A DNA stretch of 64,000 nucleotides from Sinorhizobium fredii USDA 205. Its GTDB lineage: Bacteria > Pseudomonadota > Alphaproteobacteria > Rhizobiales > Rhizobiaceae. The notes under the pieces are model-generated. The model did not search any database, was not told the DNA's origin, and saw nothing but the letters and a program-made list of their open reading frames with translations. Below, in pieces: positions 10,430 to 18,751 of the stretch. Both the position numbers and the translations under genes were made by a program. Numbering within the stretch: position 1 is the first letter of the stretch; every line of letters starts with the position of its first letter. The stretch spans positions 29,235 through 93,234 of the forward strand of contig NZ_AUTC01000132.1 in NCBI RefSeq assembly GCF_001461695.1, written 5' to 3'.

Positions 10430-11617
10430 ATGGCCATCGGACTGACACTGGGCGAGACCCTTTCTGCAGAAAGGCCGACGACACCATGGGTTGCCGTTGC
10501 CTGCCTCTCGCTGCTGACCTTTCTCCTCGTCGGCTTGGAGTTCATGCCGGTGAGTCTCCTCACTCCGATTGCCCACGACCTGGCCATCTCTGAAGGTCAG
10601 GCCGGACAGGCGATTACCGTTTCCGGGTTCTTCGCCGTCATCACCAGCCTGTTCGGCAATGCCCTCCTGACCAGGCTCGACCGGAAAACGGTCGTCCTGC
10701 TCTATACGGCGGTGCTGGTCGCCTCGAGTCTGGCCGTTGCCCTCGCGCCCAGCTTCGTCGTCTTTCTGGTCGGACGAGCACTGGTCGGCATCTCGATCGG
10801 CGGCTTCTGGTCGCTCTCGACCGCCATCCTGGCGCGCCTGGCATCGGGACCCGACCTGCCCAAGGCCATCGCCCTGCTTCAAGGCGGCACCGCCTTCGCG
10901 CTCGTCCTTGCTGCGCCGCTCGGCAGTTTCCTCGGCGGGCTGATCGGATGGCGGGGCACGTTCCTTTTAACGGTGGCGGTGGGCCTTGCCGCACTGGTTT
11001 GGCAACTGGCCGCCCTACCGAAGATGCCGGCAACCGCAGCCGTATCCGTGCGCAGTATCTTCGGGCTTCTGCGCAACCGCACATTCGCGATCGGAATGGC
11101 GGCGACCAGTCTCGCCTTCATTGGCCAGAACTCGCTGTCGATCTACCTGCGTCCGTTTCTCGAAAGCGTCACGCACGTCGAGTTGAACCTGCTTTCGATC
11201 ATGCTTCTTGGACTGGGCCTCGGCGGCCTGGCTGGAACGTCCGTCGTCGGATTTGTCCTCCGGCGACATCTCGCCGCCCTGCTCGTCGGACTGCCGACCG
11301 TGCTGGCGATCCTCGCCCTTCTGCTGATCGCCGTTGGCCCCTTCGTGGCAGTCACTGCCGCTCTGTTGGTGCTGTGGGGATTCTTCACGGCGCCGATACC
11401 GGTGGCCTGGAATACCTGGATGACCAGGGTCATTCCCGACGATCTCGAAGCAGCCGGCGGATTGCAGGTAGCACTGATCCAGTTGGCTATCGCCGGCGGC
11501 GCCTCCGCGGGCGGAGCGCTGTTCGATATCGCTGGATGGTGGAGCGCCTTCCTCCTCGCCGCCGTCCTGCTGGCTGGATCGGCCCTGCTTTCCGCGGCCG
11601 CGAGCCCCCGCACCTAA
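10430..11617 (+). CDS. MFS transporter, DHA1 (drug:H+ antiporter) type
   Basis: 395-residue integral inner-membrane protein with about twelve hydrophobic segments. The loop 2-3 motif appears as GNALLTRLDRKTVVLLY, and the motif C-like stretch lies around AAPLGSFLGGLIGWRGTF. This places it with the AraJ/YdhP/NepI exporters. The start follows GGACAGGAGAGCACGGA. It is divergent from a LysR regulator and followed 27 bases later by an SDR gene, suggesting an operon that exports or detoxifies a small compound. The substrate cannot be read from the sequence. Confidence 0.9.
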   Translation: MAIGLTLGETLSAERPTTPWVAVACLSLLTFLLVGLEFMPVSLLTPIAHDLAISEGQAGQAITVSGFFAVITSLFGNALLTRLDRKTVVLLYTAVLVASSLAVALAPSFVVFLVGRALVGISIGGFWSLSTAILARLASGPDLPKAIALLQGGTAFALVLAAPLGSFLGGLIGWRGTFLLTVAVGLAALVWQLAALPKMPATAAVSVRSIFGLLRNRTFAIGMAATSLAFIGQNSLSIYLRPFLESVTHVELNLLSIMLLGLGLGGLAGTSVVGFVLRRHLAALLVGLPTVLAILALLLIAVGPFVAVTAALLVLWGFFTAPIPVAWNTWMTRVIPDDLEAAGGLQVALIQLAIAGGASAGGALFDIAGWWSAFLLAAVLLAGSALLSAAASPRT

Positions 11618-11644
11618 GCCTCGAGGTTCACATAGGAGATCGTC

Positions 11645-12391
11645 ATGCCTCAAGGAATCGAAAGCAAGGTCGTAGTCATCACTGGCGCAAGCAGCGGACT
11701 TGGCGAGGCCACGGCCGGTCATCTCGCCGCGCGGGGCGCCTCGGTCGTCCTCGGCGCGCGGCGGAGCGACCGTATCGAGGCATTGGCCGCGGAGCTGAGG
11801 GCCAAAGGGTACAAGGCTCGGGCTGTTCCAACCGACGTCACCGATCGGAGCCAGGTCAAGAACCTGGTCGATACCGCCGTGCAGGAGTTTGGCCGCATCG
11901 ACGTGATGCTGAACAACGCCGGCCTGATGCCCCTTGCCCCACTCGAACGACTGAAGATCGACGAGTGGGATCGCATGATCGACGTCAACATCAAGGGCGT
12001 GCTGTATGGCATCGCTGCGGCATTGCCGTACATGAAGGCCCAGAAATCCGGGCACATCATCAACGTCTCCTCCGTCTACGGCCATGTGGTCGATCCAGGC
12101 GCCACCGTCTACTGCGCCACCAAGTTCGCCGTCTGCGCCCTGTCCGAGGGGCTGCGCAAGGAAGTGAAGCCTTACAATATTCGTACGACGATCATTTCGC
12201 CCGGCGCCGTCAGCACCGAACTTATCGAGCACATCAGCGAGAAAGATATCCAGGCCGGCACAAGGGACGTCGTCAGCAAGATCGCGGTCGGAGCTGACAC
12301 CTTCGCCCGCACCGTCGCATTCGCGGTGAACGAGCCCGACGATGTCGACATCAATGAAATCCTGTTCCGACCGACCGCACAATCGGTCTGA
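11645..12391 (+). CDS. Short-chain dehydrogenase/reductase
   Basis: Classical SDR of 248 residues. The cofactor motif is [10 protein letters not shown], followed by NNAG in the fourth strand region and the catalytic Ser-Tyr-Lys set NVSSVYGH...VYCATKFA. An Arg-rich turn after the second strand (GARRSDR) suggests NADP(H). It sits between the MFS exporter and the cyclophilin-like gene with 11-27 base gaps, so the three are probably co-transcribed. The substrate is unknown; similar proteins are often called oxidoreductases of the YdfG or clavaldehyde type. Confidence 0.9.
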   Translation: MPQGIESKVVVITGASSGLGEATAGHLAARGASVVLGARRSDRIEALAAELRAKGYKARAVPTDVTDRSQVKNLVDTAVQEFGRIDVMLNNAGLMPLAPLERLKIDEWDRMIDVNIKGVLYGIAAALPYMKAQKSGHIINVSSVYGHVVDPGATVYCATKFAVCALSEGLRKEVKPYNIRTTIISPGAVSTELIEHISEKDIQAGTRDVVSKIAVGADTFARTVAFAVNEPDDVDINEILFRPTAQSV

Positions 12392-12402
12392 GGAGATCAG
12401 GC

Positions 12403-12870
12403 ATGGCGAAGAGTTCTCCGTATCTCACGCGTCGCACGGTTCTCGGAGCCTTGGCGGCCGCGGCAGTGCCCCATGCGGCAAAGGGGCAGGAAGGACGCGA
12501 TCCGGCCAGTCAGGAACCGACCGACGTCAGGATCAGGATAGCCTTCAACGGTCTGACCCAGACGGCATCGCTCTACGACAATCCAACGGCGCGCGATCTG
12601 GCGTCGATGCTGCCTCTGGATCTCAAGATTGAGGACTACGGCAAGAACGAGAAGATCGTCCATCTGCCGCGCAAACTCACGGAGGAAGCCAGCGGTCCGT
12701 TCGCGAACGAGAGCCCCGGCGACCTCTGCTACTTCAAGCCATGGGGCAACCTGGCGCTGTTCTACGCCGACTACCGCTGGGACCGGTTGATCCGGCTCGG
12801 CCGCTTCGAAGACGGCTTCGACCCGCTCCTGGTGCGCGGCGAGTATCCGGTCCGCATCGAGCGCATCTGA
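12403..12870 (+). CDS. Tat-exported cyclophilin-like fold protein
   Basis: 155 residues with a twin-arginine leader (TRRTVLGALAAAAVPHAAKG) followed by a cyclophilin-like beta-barrel domain: IRIAFNGLTQTASLYDNPTA, DLASMLPLDLKIEDY, PGDLCYFKPWGNLALFYAD. These motifs fit the bacterial cyclophilin-like family found in many LysR/SDR clusters. The Tat signal implies export in the folded state. No prolyl-isomerase active-site set can be assigned, so enzymatic function is unknown. It follows the SDR by 11 bases. Confidence 0.82.
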   Translation: MAKSSPYLTRRTVLGALAAAAVPHAAKGQEGRDPASQEPTDVRIRIAFNGLTQTASLYDNPTARDLASMLPLDLKIEDYGKNEKIVHLPRKLTEEASGPFANESPGDLCYFKPWGNLALFYADYRWDRLIRLGRFEDGFDPLLVRGEYPVRIERI

Positions 12871-13328
12871 CGGTGACGTCTCCCGGTTCAAGAGCTCGAT
12901 TTCATTCCTTCGAGCCATGGGGCTTTCTCTCTCGCGTTCGCCTATGACAGCAAATCGCCCATCATCAGTGCATGGCGCATGGCGTCCCGTCACAAGTATT
13001 AGGCCCGCGTGCGCGACGACCGGTTCCCGATCTCTCCGATCTCGGCGGCGGCTTTGACGGGTGGCAAGGCGTTTTCGGCCAGCATGCGCGTGGATGGAGC
13101 GATCCGCCGCCCGGGGCGATCTGACTGGCCGATGTCGGCCCCGACGCCGATCCGAAGCCAGCCGACTGGATCTGGCAATATCCGGACCCTCACCGGACGC
13201 GGGGATACGTCTTCATGCGCAACGGCGATAACAGGACCCGCTATCCGGATCGCGGCCCGAAAAAAGGAGGCGCTCGTCGCGAATGTCGCCGTTGCGCTGA
13301 GAAAGCTCGCCATGGGCGAGATCTTATT
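12871..13328. other. Intergenic region, possible gene remnant
   Basis: About 460 bases without a convincing gene. A short plus-strand stretch around 13134-13262 reads like protein (DADPKPADWIWQYPDP, GYVFMRNGDNRTRYPDRG) but is preceded by a stop and lacks a start. It may be the remains of a decayed gene I cannot identify. Confidence 0.4.
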
Positions 13329-13604
13329 CTAGTTCGGCCCTAACCCCGACAAGCGGTCAGTAATCCCAGAACGCCGCTCGGCGGCGGCCGAGTCAGGGTG
13401 GCGAGGACCGCACGCGGCCGTTGCAGGATGCCGCGCGCTGCCGAGCGCCTCGTCCACGATGCGGCGGATGGTTCGCGCGCAGCGGCCGCACTGGGCGCTG
13501 CAGCCGAGACATCCATAGACCTGGCTGGTCGAGCGCAGCGCCTCTGCCTCGACGGCGGAGCGGACATCGTGATCGCTCAACACATTGCACGAACAGACGA
13601 TCAT
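13329..13604 (-). CDS. bfd: Bacterioferritin-associated ferredoxin-like [2Fe-2S] protein
   Basis: The N-terminal 60 residues match Bfd, the [2Fe-2S] protein that delivers electrons to bacterioferritin for iron release: MIVCSCNVLSDHDV supplies CXC and VYGCLGCSAQCGRC the CX2C pair, giving the Bfd-type spacing. Normal Bfd is about 60-75 residues; this frame is 91. The extra C-terminal tail (SAAAERRSGITDRLSGLGPN) is an out-of-frame reading of a diverged copy of the neighbouring hydrolase 3' end, so it is probably not native. No bfr gene is seen nearby. Confidence 0.85.
   Translation of the reverse strand: MIVCSCNVLSDHDVRSAVEAEALRSTSQVYGCLGCSAQCGRCARTIRRIVDEALGSARHPATAACGPRHPDSAAAERRSGITDRLSGLGPN
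13331..13376 (-). repeat. Diverged copy of the metallo-hydrolase 3' end
   Basis: On the minus strand this segment contains codons for AAFWDY and a stop, identical at protein level to the end of the hydrolase gene at 13653, followed by a flank that resembles the flank at 13631-13652. It lies inside the 3' part of the bfd reading frame. It is one of a pair of imperfect direct repeats bracketing bfd. Confidence 0.8.
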
Positions 13605-13630
13605 GGCGTGATGGTCCTTTTCTAGGATAA

Positions 13631-13675
13631 TTCGGCCTGACCCAATAAGCGGTCAGTAGTCCCAGAAGGCCGCTA
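13631..13675 (-). repeat. Second direct repeat (true 3' end of metallo-hydrolase gene)
   Basis: This copy includes the real C-terminal codons AAFWDY plus stop of the metallo-beta-lactamase-fold gene and about 22 bases of 3' flank. Aligned with 13331-13376 it differs at scattered positions and small indels, indicating an old duplication. Confidence 0.8.
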
Positions 13676-14618
13676 CCCAACGAAAGTCGTCGCCGTCGAC
13701 TGCCACCCGGCCGACGGACGGGAACGGCAGGTGAGTGGCCACGAGCTGTCCGCCGGTCTCCGCCAGCTCGCGCAAAAGACGGACCCGAACGCGGGCCGCC
13801 TCCTCGGGGTCGTGTTCGAAACCGTTGTGCCAGTCGGGATGTTCGAACCCGACCGCGAACACGGCGTCGCCGGCGAACATCAGCCGGTCGCCGCCGGACG
13901 CCATGCGGACCACGCTGTGCCCCGGGGTGTGGCCGCCGGTGCGACAGACGACCACTCCCGGCGCCACCTCGTACTCCTCATCGAACAGCCGCATCTGGCT
14001 CTGGTATTCTTTCGTGAACCGCTTGGCGGCCGCCCGAAGCGCGTCCGGGAACCCCGGCGGCATGGAGACGTGGGAGAAATCGGGCGCCTCCCAGAATTTG
14101 ACCTCGGCAGCCGCCACGTGGATCCGCAGGTCCGGACGCAGTCGGTCCTTCACCCCGTCGACGAGCAGCCCGCCAATGTGATCCATGTGCATGTGGGTAA
14201 GCACCACGTCGGTCACGGATGCCAGATCGATGCCGGCGGCCTCCAGTCGCTTGACCAACTGCCCGGCCCGCGGCAAGTTCAATTCCGGGTCCAATCCTAG
14301 TCCGGCGTCGATGAGTATGGTCTGCCCGCCGCTACGCGCCACGACCACGTTCAGCGCCCAGTCGAAAGCGTCCGGCGGCAGGAACATGTCTTTCAGCCAG
14401 GCCGCCCGGGCTGCCGGCTCGACGTTGTGCCCCAACATCGCGGTCGGGAGCGGTAGCACCCCATCGCTGACCACCAGCACGTCAATCTCGCCGACCCGCA
14501 CCGCATAACGCGACGGAACCAGCTCTTCGGGCCCCGGTCTACCGGGATGTGAGGTGTCCAAGCTCATGTTTGTCTCCTGCTGACCCATCGTACGGGGTCT
14601 TGTTTCTGCCTGCGACAT
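13653..14618 (-). CDS. Metallo-beta-lactamase-fold hydrolase (lactonase-like)
   Basis: 321 residues with the zinc-binding signature THMHMDHIGG (HxHxDH), a later GGHTPGHSV His, FAGDAVFA with the bridging Asp, and a final ATHLPFPSVG His. This order fits the YtnP/AHL-lactonase-like branch, so lactone or ester hydrolysis is plausible but unproven. Two starts have good ribosome sites: 14618 and 14567 (both after AGGAG). No secretion signal is apparent. Its 3' end is duplicated downstream of bfd. Confidence 0.85.
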   Translation of the reverse strand: MSQAETRPRTMGQQETNMSLDTSHPGRPGPEELVPSRYAVRVGEIDVLVVSDGVLPLPTAMLGHNVEPAARAAWLKDMFLPPDAFDWALNVVVARSGGQTILIDAGLGLDPELNLPRAGQLVKRLEAAGIDLASVTDVVLTHMHMDHIGGLLVDGVKDRLRPDLRIHVAAAEVKFWEAPDFSHVSMPPGFPDALRAAAKRFTKEYQSQMRLFDEEYEVAPGVVVCRTGGHTPGHSVVRMASGGDRLMFAGDAVFAVGFEHPDWHNGFEHDPEEAARVRVRLLRELAETGGQLVATHLPFPSVGRVAVDGDDFRWVAAFWDY

Positions 14619-14903
14619 GATGCGCTCCTGTTTTGCGTGATCGAGACGTGTCGGTCACGAGCCACGTCGCGGACTCTATGTTGAAGCGTATTGGCGGGCG
14701 AGCTACACCTGAGGATAGGGTCAGCCTCTGCTCTCAGTGGACCGCAGCAAGGATCTGGTCGTGAAGAGACTGGTATGAAGGAGCAGACGCTCTCGCCCGC
14801 CGAATGGTGCCCCGCGCTAAGTTCAACTCATTCTGAACCAAGGCTGGTGCGCTGATCCGAATAGCGTAAGCTGCGCCCATTGGCCGGGCACGCCTACGCG
14901 CCA
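14619..14903. other. Intergenic region, no gene seen
   Basis: AT and GC composition resembles neighbouring DNA and no frame of useful length with a ribosome site is present. Together with the repeat element that follows, it forms a roughly 400-base stretch between the metallo-hydrolase and the cyclase. Promoters for both flanking genes probably lie here. Confidence 0.5.
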
Positions 14904-14997
14904 CGCGTCTGTTCAGACGCGCAATGGACGCTGTAGCGCTTTGAATTGCTGCATGTTTTTATCCTTAAGTCGGCTACGATTAAGGAAACATGCAATG
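14904..14997 (+). repeat. Intergenic hairpin repeat, copy A
   Basis: Begins with a small palindrome CGCGTCTgttcAGACGCG, continues GCTGTAGCGCTTTGAATTGC, and ends in an extended hairpin: TGCATGTTT pairs with AAACATGCA, enclosing CCTTAA and TTAAGG. Similar elements in the same orientation occur at 43382-43473 and 54558-54630. It overlaps the upstream, non-preferred start of the cyclase frame. Confidence 0.8.
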
Positions 14998-15014
14998 GCA
15001 CCGCTGGATTTCAC

Positions 15015-16949
15015 ATGCACTGGTCGAAGCCCCTAAGATTGCATCTCAGCGTGCTTGTCGCGACGCTGCTGCTATGCATCTCGATACCGCTCATCTGGAT
15101 GGCATTCAGCCAGGGACGCGAAGCAGCCGTCCTTGCGGGCGAAAAGCAGATGCGGCAGATGAGCCTGCACCTGGTCGAAGGCTACAAGAACACCCTCCAC
15201 GGGGGATATGAGGCGGTCGCGGTCGCTTCGACGCTTCCGCAACTGACGTCCCGTCCGCCACAAGACCTCGAAGAAAAGCGGGCATTCTTCCTCGAGGTCC
15301 TTCGAAACGTCCCGAATGCGACGAGCATCTACGCCGGCTATCCGGACGGTTCGTACCTTCAGGTGATCAATGCGGCAAATCCACATGTCCGGGCGGCCCT
15401 CTCCGCGCCGGACGGAACGGCCTTTGCCACCAGGACGATCGCGCAGCGTGAGACGGCCGATGTCATCTCAACCATGACGTTCCTCGATGCGAAAGCCGAC
15501 CCGCTCGGGGAGCGCAAGTTCGAGTATGCGACATTCGATCCGCGTCAACGGCCATGGTACCGATCGGTAGCCGGACATGGGGAACCGATATCGGTAGGGC
15601 CTTACGTCACGGGGACACTGAAGGTCCCAACCCTCACCGTGGCGGTTCCCATGAAGGATGACAACCAAGTGGTGGTCGGCATCAACATCCACCTCGAAAC
15701 CGTCAGCCGCCTGCTCGATGCGCAGCAGCTATCGCCGCGCGCCCGCAGCTATATCCTCGACGAGCGCGACAGGCTTGTGGCGCATTCCGACCCGGCCATG
15801 ATGGGCAGGATACTGGGCACCTGGTTAGGGCGTCGTGGCGCTGATGCGGTTGCCGACAACAGTCTGGACCAATCCGTCGGAACGGTGGTTCGCCTGCGCC
15901 ATGATTCCACCCATGCAAGCGGGGAAATAGCCCGTTTCGATCTCGACGGCGAGACCTACCTGGTCCAGATCGCCCCGGTCACGTTCTCGGGCCTGTTCAA
16001 GGGCAGTTCGGCCGCAATCGTCGTGCCCCTCCAGGATCTGGTGAGCCAGGCCAACAGACAGCTTATGCGCAACCTCACGATCGCCGGAGCTTTCGTGATC
16101 GCCGGGCTCGGCGTTTCATTTCTTCTCTCCCGCCTGATCAGCCGGTCCCTATACCACTTGGCGGGTGAAGCGCGCCGGATCGGCGACCTCGATTTTGCAG
16201 GAAAGACTGCATCTCACTCCTGGATCAGCGAGATCAACACGTTGGCGGGCGCTTTGGCGGCCTCACGGCACGCCATCGCCCAGTTTGCCCTCTATGTTCC
16301 CCGAGAGGTGGTGCGCCGGATCGTCGATCCGGCCGACACTTCCACGAAGGCCGCAAGGCAGGACGTCACCGTCCTGTTCACCGACATCCGCGACTTCACC
16401 ACGATTTCCGAACAGCACCCGCCCGAAGACGTCGTCGACATCCTGTCGGCCTACTTCGAACTTTTGAACCAGATCGCCGAGCGCCATGGCGGCACCGTCG
16501 TCCAATACCTTGGCGACTCGGTCTTCGTCATGTGGAACGCACCCATTCCTGACGCGGATCACGTCGAGCATGGCTGTTGCTGCGCGCTGGCCATGAAAGC
16601 TGCCGTCGACGGCCTGAACGAGAAGAACCGCAGCAACGGCCGCCCCGAGCTGGTTACCCGCTTCGGCCTGCACAGCGGCCAAGCGGTTGTCGGAAGTTTC
16701 GGTGCGATTGCGCGCCAACAGTACACGGCCATGGGCGACACGATCAATGTCGCCTCGAGGCTGGAGGGACTGAACAAGGAATTTGGCACCGCGCTCCTTA
16801 CAAGTGCCGCAATCCATCACCGAGTTCAGGACCTGTTTGTCTTCCGCCTGATCGGTCCGGTGAAGGTAAAGGGCCGCGCTGGAACGGTTGAGATATGGGA
16901 ACTGCTTCGAGAAACGGGTCGCGTCAAACAGGAAGGCCCGCAATGTTGA
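15015..16949 (+). CDS. Membrane adenylate/guanylate cyclase with Cache sensor
   Basis: Class III nucleotide cyclase, 644 residues from the ATG at 15015 (MHWSKPLRLHL). The frame stays open to 14946, but that part lies in the repeat element. Order: transmembrane helix (residues about 10-30), extracytoplasmic Cache-type sensor (to about 340), second membrane helix (NLTIAGAFVIAGLGVSFLL), HAMP-like linker, cyclase domain. Catalytic features are LFTDIRDFTT (metal Asp), YLGDSVFVMWNAP (second Asp region) and FGLHSGQAVVGSFG; QYTAMGDTINVASRLE completes the site. It should turn an external ligand into cAMP. S. meliloti-type rhizobia carry many such cyclases. Confidence 0.93.
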   Translation: MHWSKPLRLHLSVLVATLLLCISIPLIWMAFSQGREAAVLAGEKQMRQMSLHLVEGYKNTLHGGYEAVAVASTLPQLTSRPPQDLEEKRAFFLEVLRNVPNATSIYAGYPDGSYLQVINAANPHVRAALSAPDGTAFATRTIAQRETADVISTMTFLDAKADPLGERKFEYATFDPRQRPWYRSVAGHGEPISVGPYVTGTLKVPTLTVAVPMKDDNQVVVGINIHLETVSRLLDAQQLSPRARSYILDERDRLVAHSDPAMMGRILGTWLGRRGADAVADNSLDQSVGTVVRLRHDSTHASGEIARFDLDGETYLVQIAPVTFSGLFKGSSAAIVVPLQDLVSQANRQLMRNLTIAGAFVIAGLGVSFLLSRLISRSLYHLAGEARRIGDLDFAGKTASHSWISEINTLAGALAASRHAIAQFALYVPREVVRRIVDPADTSTKAARQDVTVLFTDIRDFTTISEQHPPEDVVDILSAYFELLNQIAERHGGTVVQYLGDSVFVMWNAPIPDADHVEHGCCCALAMKAAVDGLNEKNRSNGRPELVTRFGLHSGQAVVGSFGAIARQQYTAMGDTINVASRLEGLNKEFGTALLTSAAIHHRVQDLFVFRLIGPVKVKGRAGTVEIWELLRETGRVKQEGPQC

Positions 16950-17174
16950 GCGCCGCTTCGATGTCCCACCTTCATCGAAGCTTATGGAGATCGCCGCTAT
17001 GCCGGCTTTGAGACTAGCCGGCATCGAGTACCGCAACACGATGGACGAGAAGGGTGGCGCCCGACGCCTCGCCTGCGCCCGTTCGCGTTATCGCTGAAGT
17101 GCTCGGATCCGTTCACCGTTGCTGGGCCAATCGACCAGGAGTAGCGTCTCGTCACACATCGCTCAAAACCTGCA

Positions 17175-17915
17175 TCAGGCCTGAAACGTCACCATCGATC
17201 CGCCGCCGGTTGCCTGGTCGGTCGGGAAGACCTCGATGCGAGCGACGTCGACGAAGGCCGGCAGGTCGATGACGGTTCCGATGAGGCTTGCGATATGCTC
17301 CGGCTGGATCGGCCGGTAGCCGTCATAGAGGGCCGCGCGGGCCTGGTCGGGGCCGAGCGCCGTCCTGTAGAGGTCCGTCTGGACGCGGCCGGGGACGATT
17401 TCGCTGACGCGGACGGAGGTGCCGAGAAGATCGCATCTGAGATTGTCGCAGAACAGGCTGAGCCCGGCCTTGGAGGGGCCGTAGGCGCCCATCGACGGGA
17501 AGGGGGCCTGGCCGCCGCTCGAACCGAGATAGATCAGGTGGCCTCGCTTGCGCGCCACCATGCCCGGCAGCAGGAGGCGCGTCAGGTGCATCGGTGCCTT
17601 CAGGTTGATATCGATCATCGCGTCGATCTCGTCCGGATCGATCTCCTGGAAGCTCGCCCGGGTCGACAGAATGCCGGCATTGTTGACGAGAATGTCGATC
17701 TCGCGATCGCCGATCTGCTCGGCGATCGCCCGCGTGTCGCGGACATCGGCCTTTATCGGCAGCGCGCCGCACTCCCTTGAAAGCGCGGCAAGCGCCTCCT
17801 CGTTTCGCCCGACGGCGAGCACCGTCAGTCCCATGGCGCAGAGCTTCAGCACAGTGGCACGGCCGATGCCGCTGGTGACGCCGGTGACGAGCGCCGTCCT
17901 GTAGGCGTCAGACAT
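17175..17915 (-). CDS. Short-chain dehydrogenase/reductase (first of pair)
   Basis: 246 residues from [10 protein letters not shown], an ATG that overlaps the upstream SDR stop by eight bases. Cofactor motif [10 protein letters not shown], then VNNAG and the active-site Ser (YLGSSGG) and Tyr-Lys (YGPSKAG). VGRNEE after the second strand suggests NADP(H). It is translationally coupled to the second SDR and divergent from the YdiJ-like dehydrogenase across an operator-bearing promoter, so it probably belongs to the same catabolic island. Substrate unknown. Confidence 0.9.
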   Translation of the reverse strand: MSDAYRTALVTGVTSGIGRATVLKLCAMGLTVLAVGRNEEALAALSRECGALPIKADVRDTRAIAEQIGDREIDILVNNAGILSTRASFQEIDPDEIDAMIDINLKAPMHLTRLLLPGMVARKRGHLIYLGSSGGQAPFPSMGAYGPSKAGLSLFCDNLRCDLLGTSVRVSEIVPGRVQTDLYRTALGPDQARAALYDGYRPIQPEHIASLIGTVIDLPAFVDVARIEVFPTDQATGGGSMVTFQA

Positions 17916-18657
17916 AGATGTACCCTCCGCTGATGACGACGTTCTCGCCGGTCGCATAGGTGTTGCGGCTGCTCGCCATCATGAGGATCCATTCGGCCAT
18001 TTCGACCGGCTCGGCGGCCCGGCCGAGCGCGCTCGCCTTGGCGAGTTCCGGCAGGAAGCCGAGTTCCTTGGCGCGATCGGTCGCAAAGCCGGCCGGCGCC
18101 ACGGAATTGACGAGGATCTGATCCTTCGCGCATTCCTGAGCAAACGATTTGGTCAGGCTGACGACGGCCGCTTTCGTGGCCGCGTAATGGGCATTCTGGG
18201 GATGTGCCTTGAAGGCATCGACCGACGTCACGTTGACGATCCGGCCCGTCACTTCCGGCGCATTGACGAAGCGCCGCATATGCAGCACGGCGGCCACCAT
18301 CATGTGATAGGTGCCCTTGACGTTGATGGCATTTTCGAGATCCCATTCCGCGTCGGTGATCTCGAGAATTGGCTTGCGCGGATAGATCGCCGCGCTGTTG
18401 ACGAGCGCATGGATGCGCCCCAGGCGCTCGGCGAGCTCCTCGAAGGCGGCGTGGGCGCTCTCCCTCACGGAAATATCGCCGCTGGCGGTCGCGACTTCGG
18501 CGCCGAGACTTTCCAGGATTCTGGTGGCTTCAGCGAGACTCTCCTCGTTCTTGTCGATCAGGCCGATCTTCGCGGCACCTCGTTCGACCATCAGTTTCGC
18601 GGTCGTGAGGCCGAGACCCGAAGCGCCGCCCACGATGACCGCTGTTTGTCCTTTCAT
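17908..18657 (-). CDS. Short-chain dehydrogenase/reductase (second of pair)
   Basis: 249 residues from the ATG at 18657 ([16 protein letters not shown]); a start 36 bases upstream is possible but poorly placed. The Asp-containing turn after the second strand (IGLIDKNEE) suggests NAD(H). The catalytic Ser is in NVTSVDAF and Tyr-Lys in HYAATKAA. It is the first gene after a promoter shared with the YdiJ-like gene. It probably oxidises or reduces a hydroxy acid or polyol in the island pathway; this is inference from context. Confidence 0.9.
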   Translation of the reverse strand: MKGQTAVIVGGASGLGLTTAKLMVERGAAKIGLIDKNEESLAEATRILESLGAEVATASGDISVRESAHAAFEELAERLGRIHALVNSAAIYPRKPILEITDAEWDLENAINVKGTYHMMVAAVLHMRRFVNAPEVTGRIVNVTSVDAFKAHPQNAHYAATKAAVVSLTKSFAQECAKDQILVNSVAPAGFATDRAKELGFLPELAKASALGRAAEPVEMAEWILMMASSRNTYATGENVVISGGYIYV

Positions 18658-18674
18658 TGGTACGTCCTCGCAAT

Positions 18675-18716
18675 TTGAACTGTTGATCGCCAAGCTAGTA
18701 TGATATCACTCATATG
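18675..18716 (+). promoter_or_regulatory. Promoter and operator of the YdiJ-like gene
   Basis: A -35 box TTGAAC (18675-18680) and a -10 box TATGAT (18699-18704) are 18 bases apart. The -10 overlaps a 19-bp element GTATGATATCACTCATATG (18698-18716). A closely similar element overlaps the -10 of the livK promoter at 31566-31584, and a related one precedes the gntR gene. Repression by the GntR protein encoded at 21873 is the simplest reading. The SDR pair starts from the opposite side of the same region. Confidence 0.7.
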
Positions 18717-18751
18717 CCAAGTTGTAAGTAGCGCGCATTCGAGGAAAAGCG

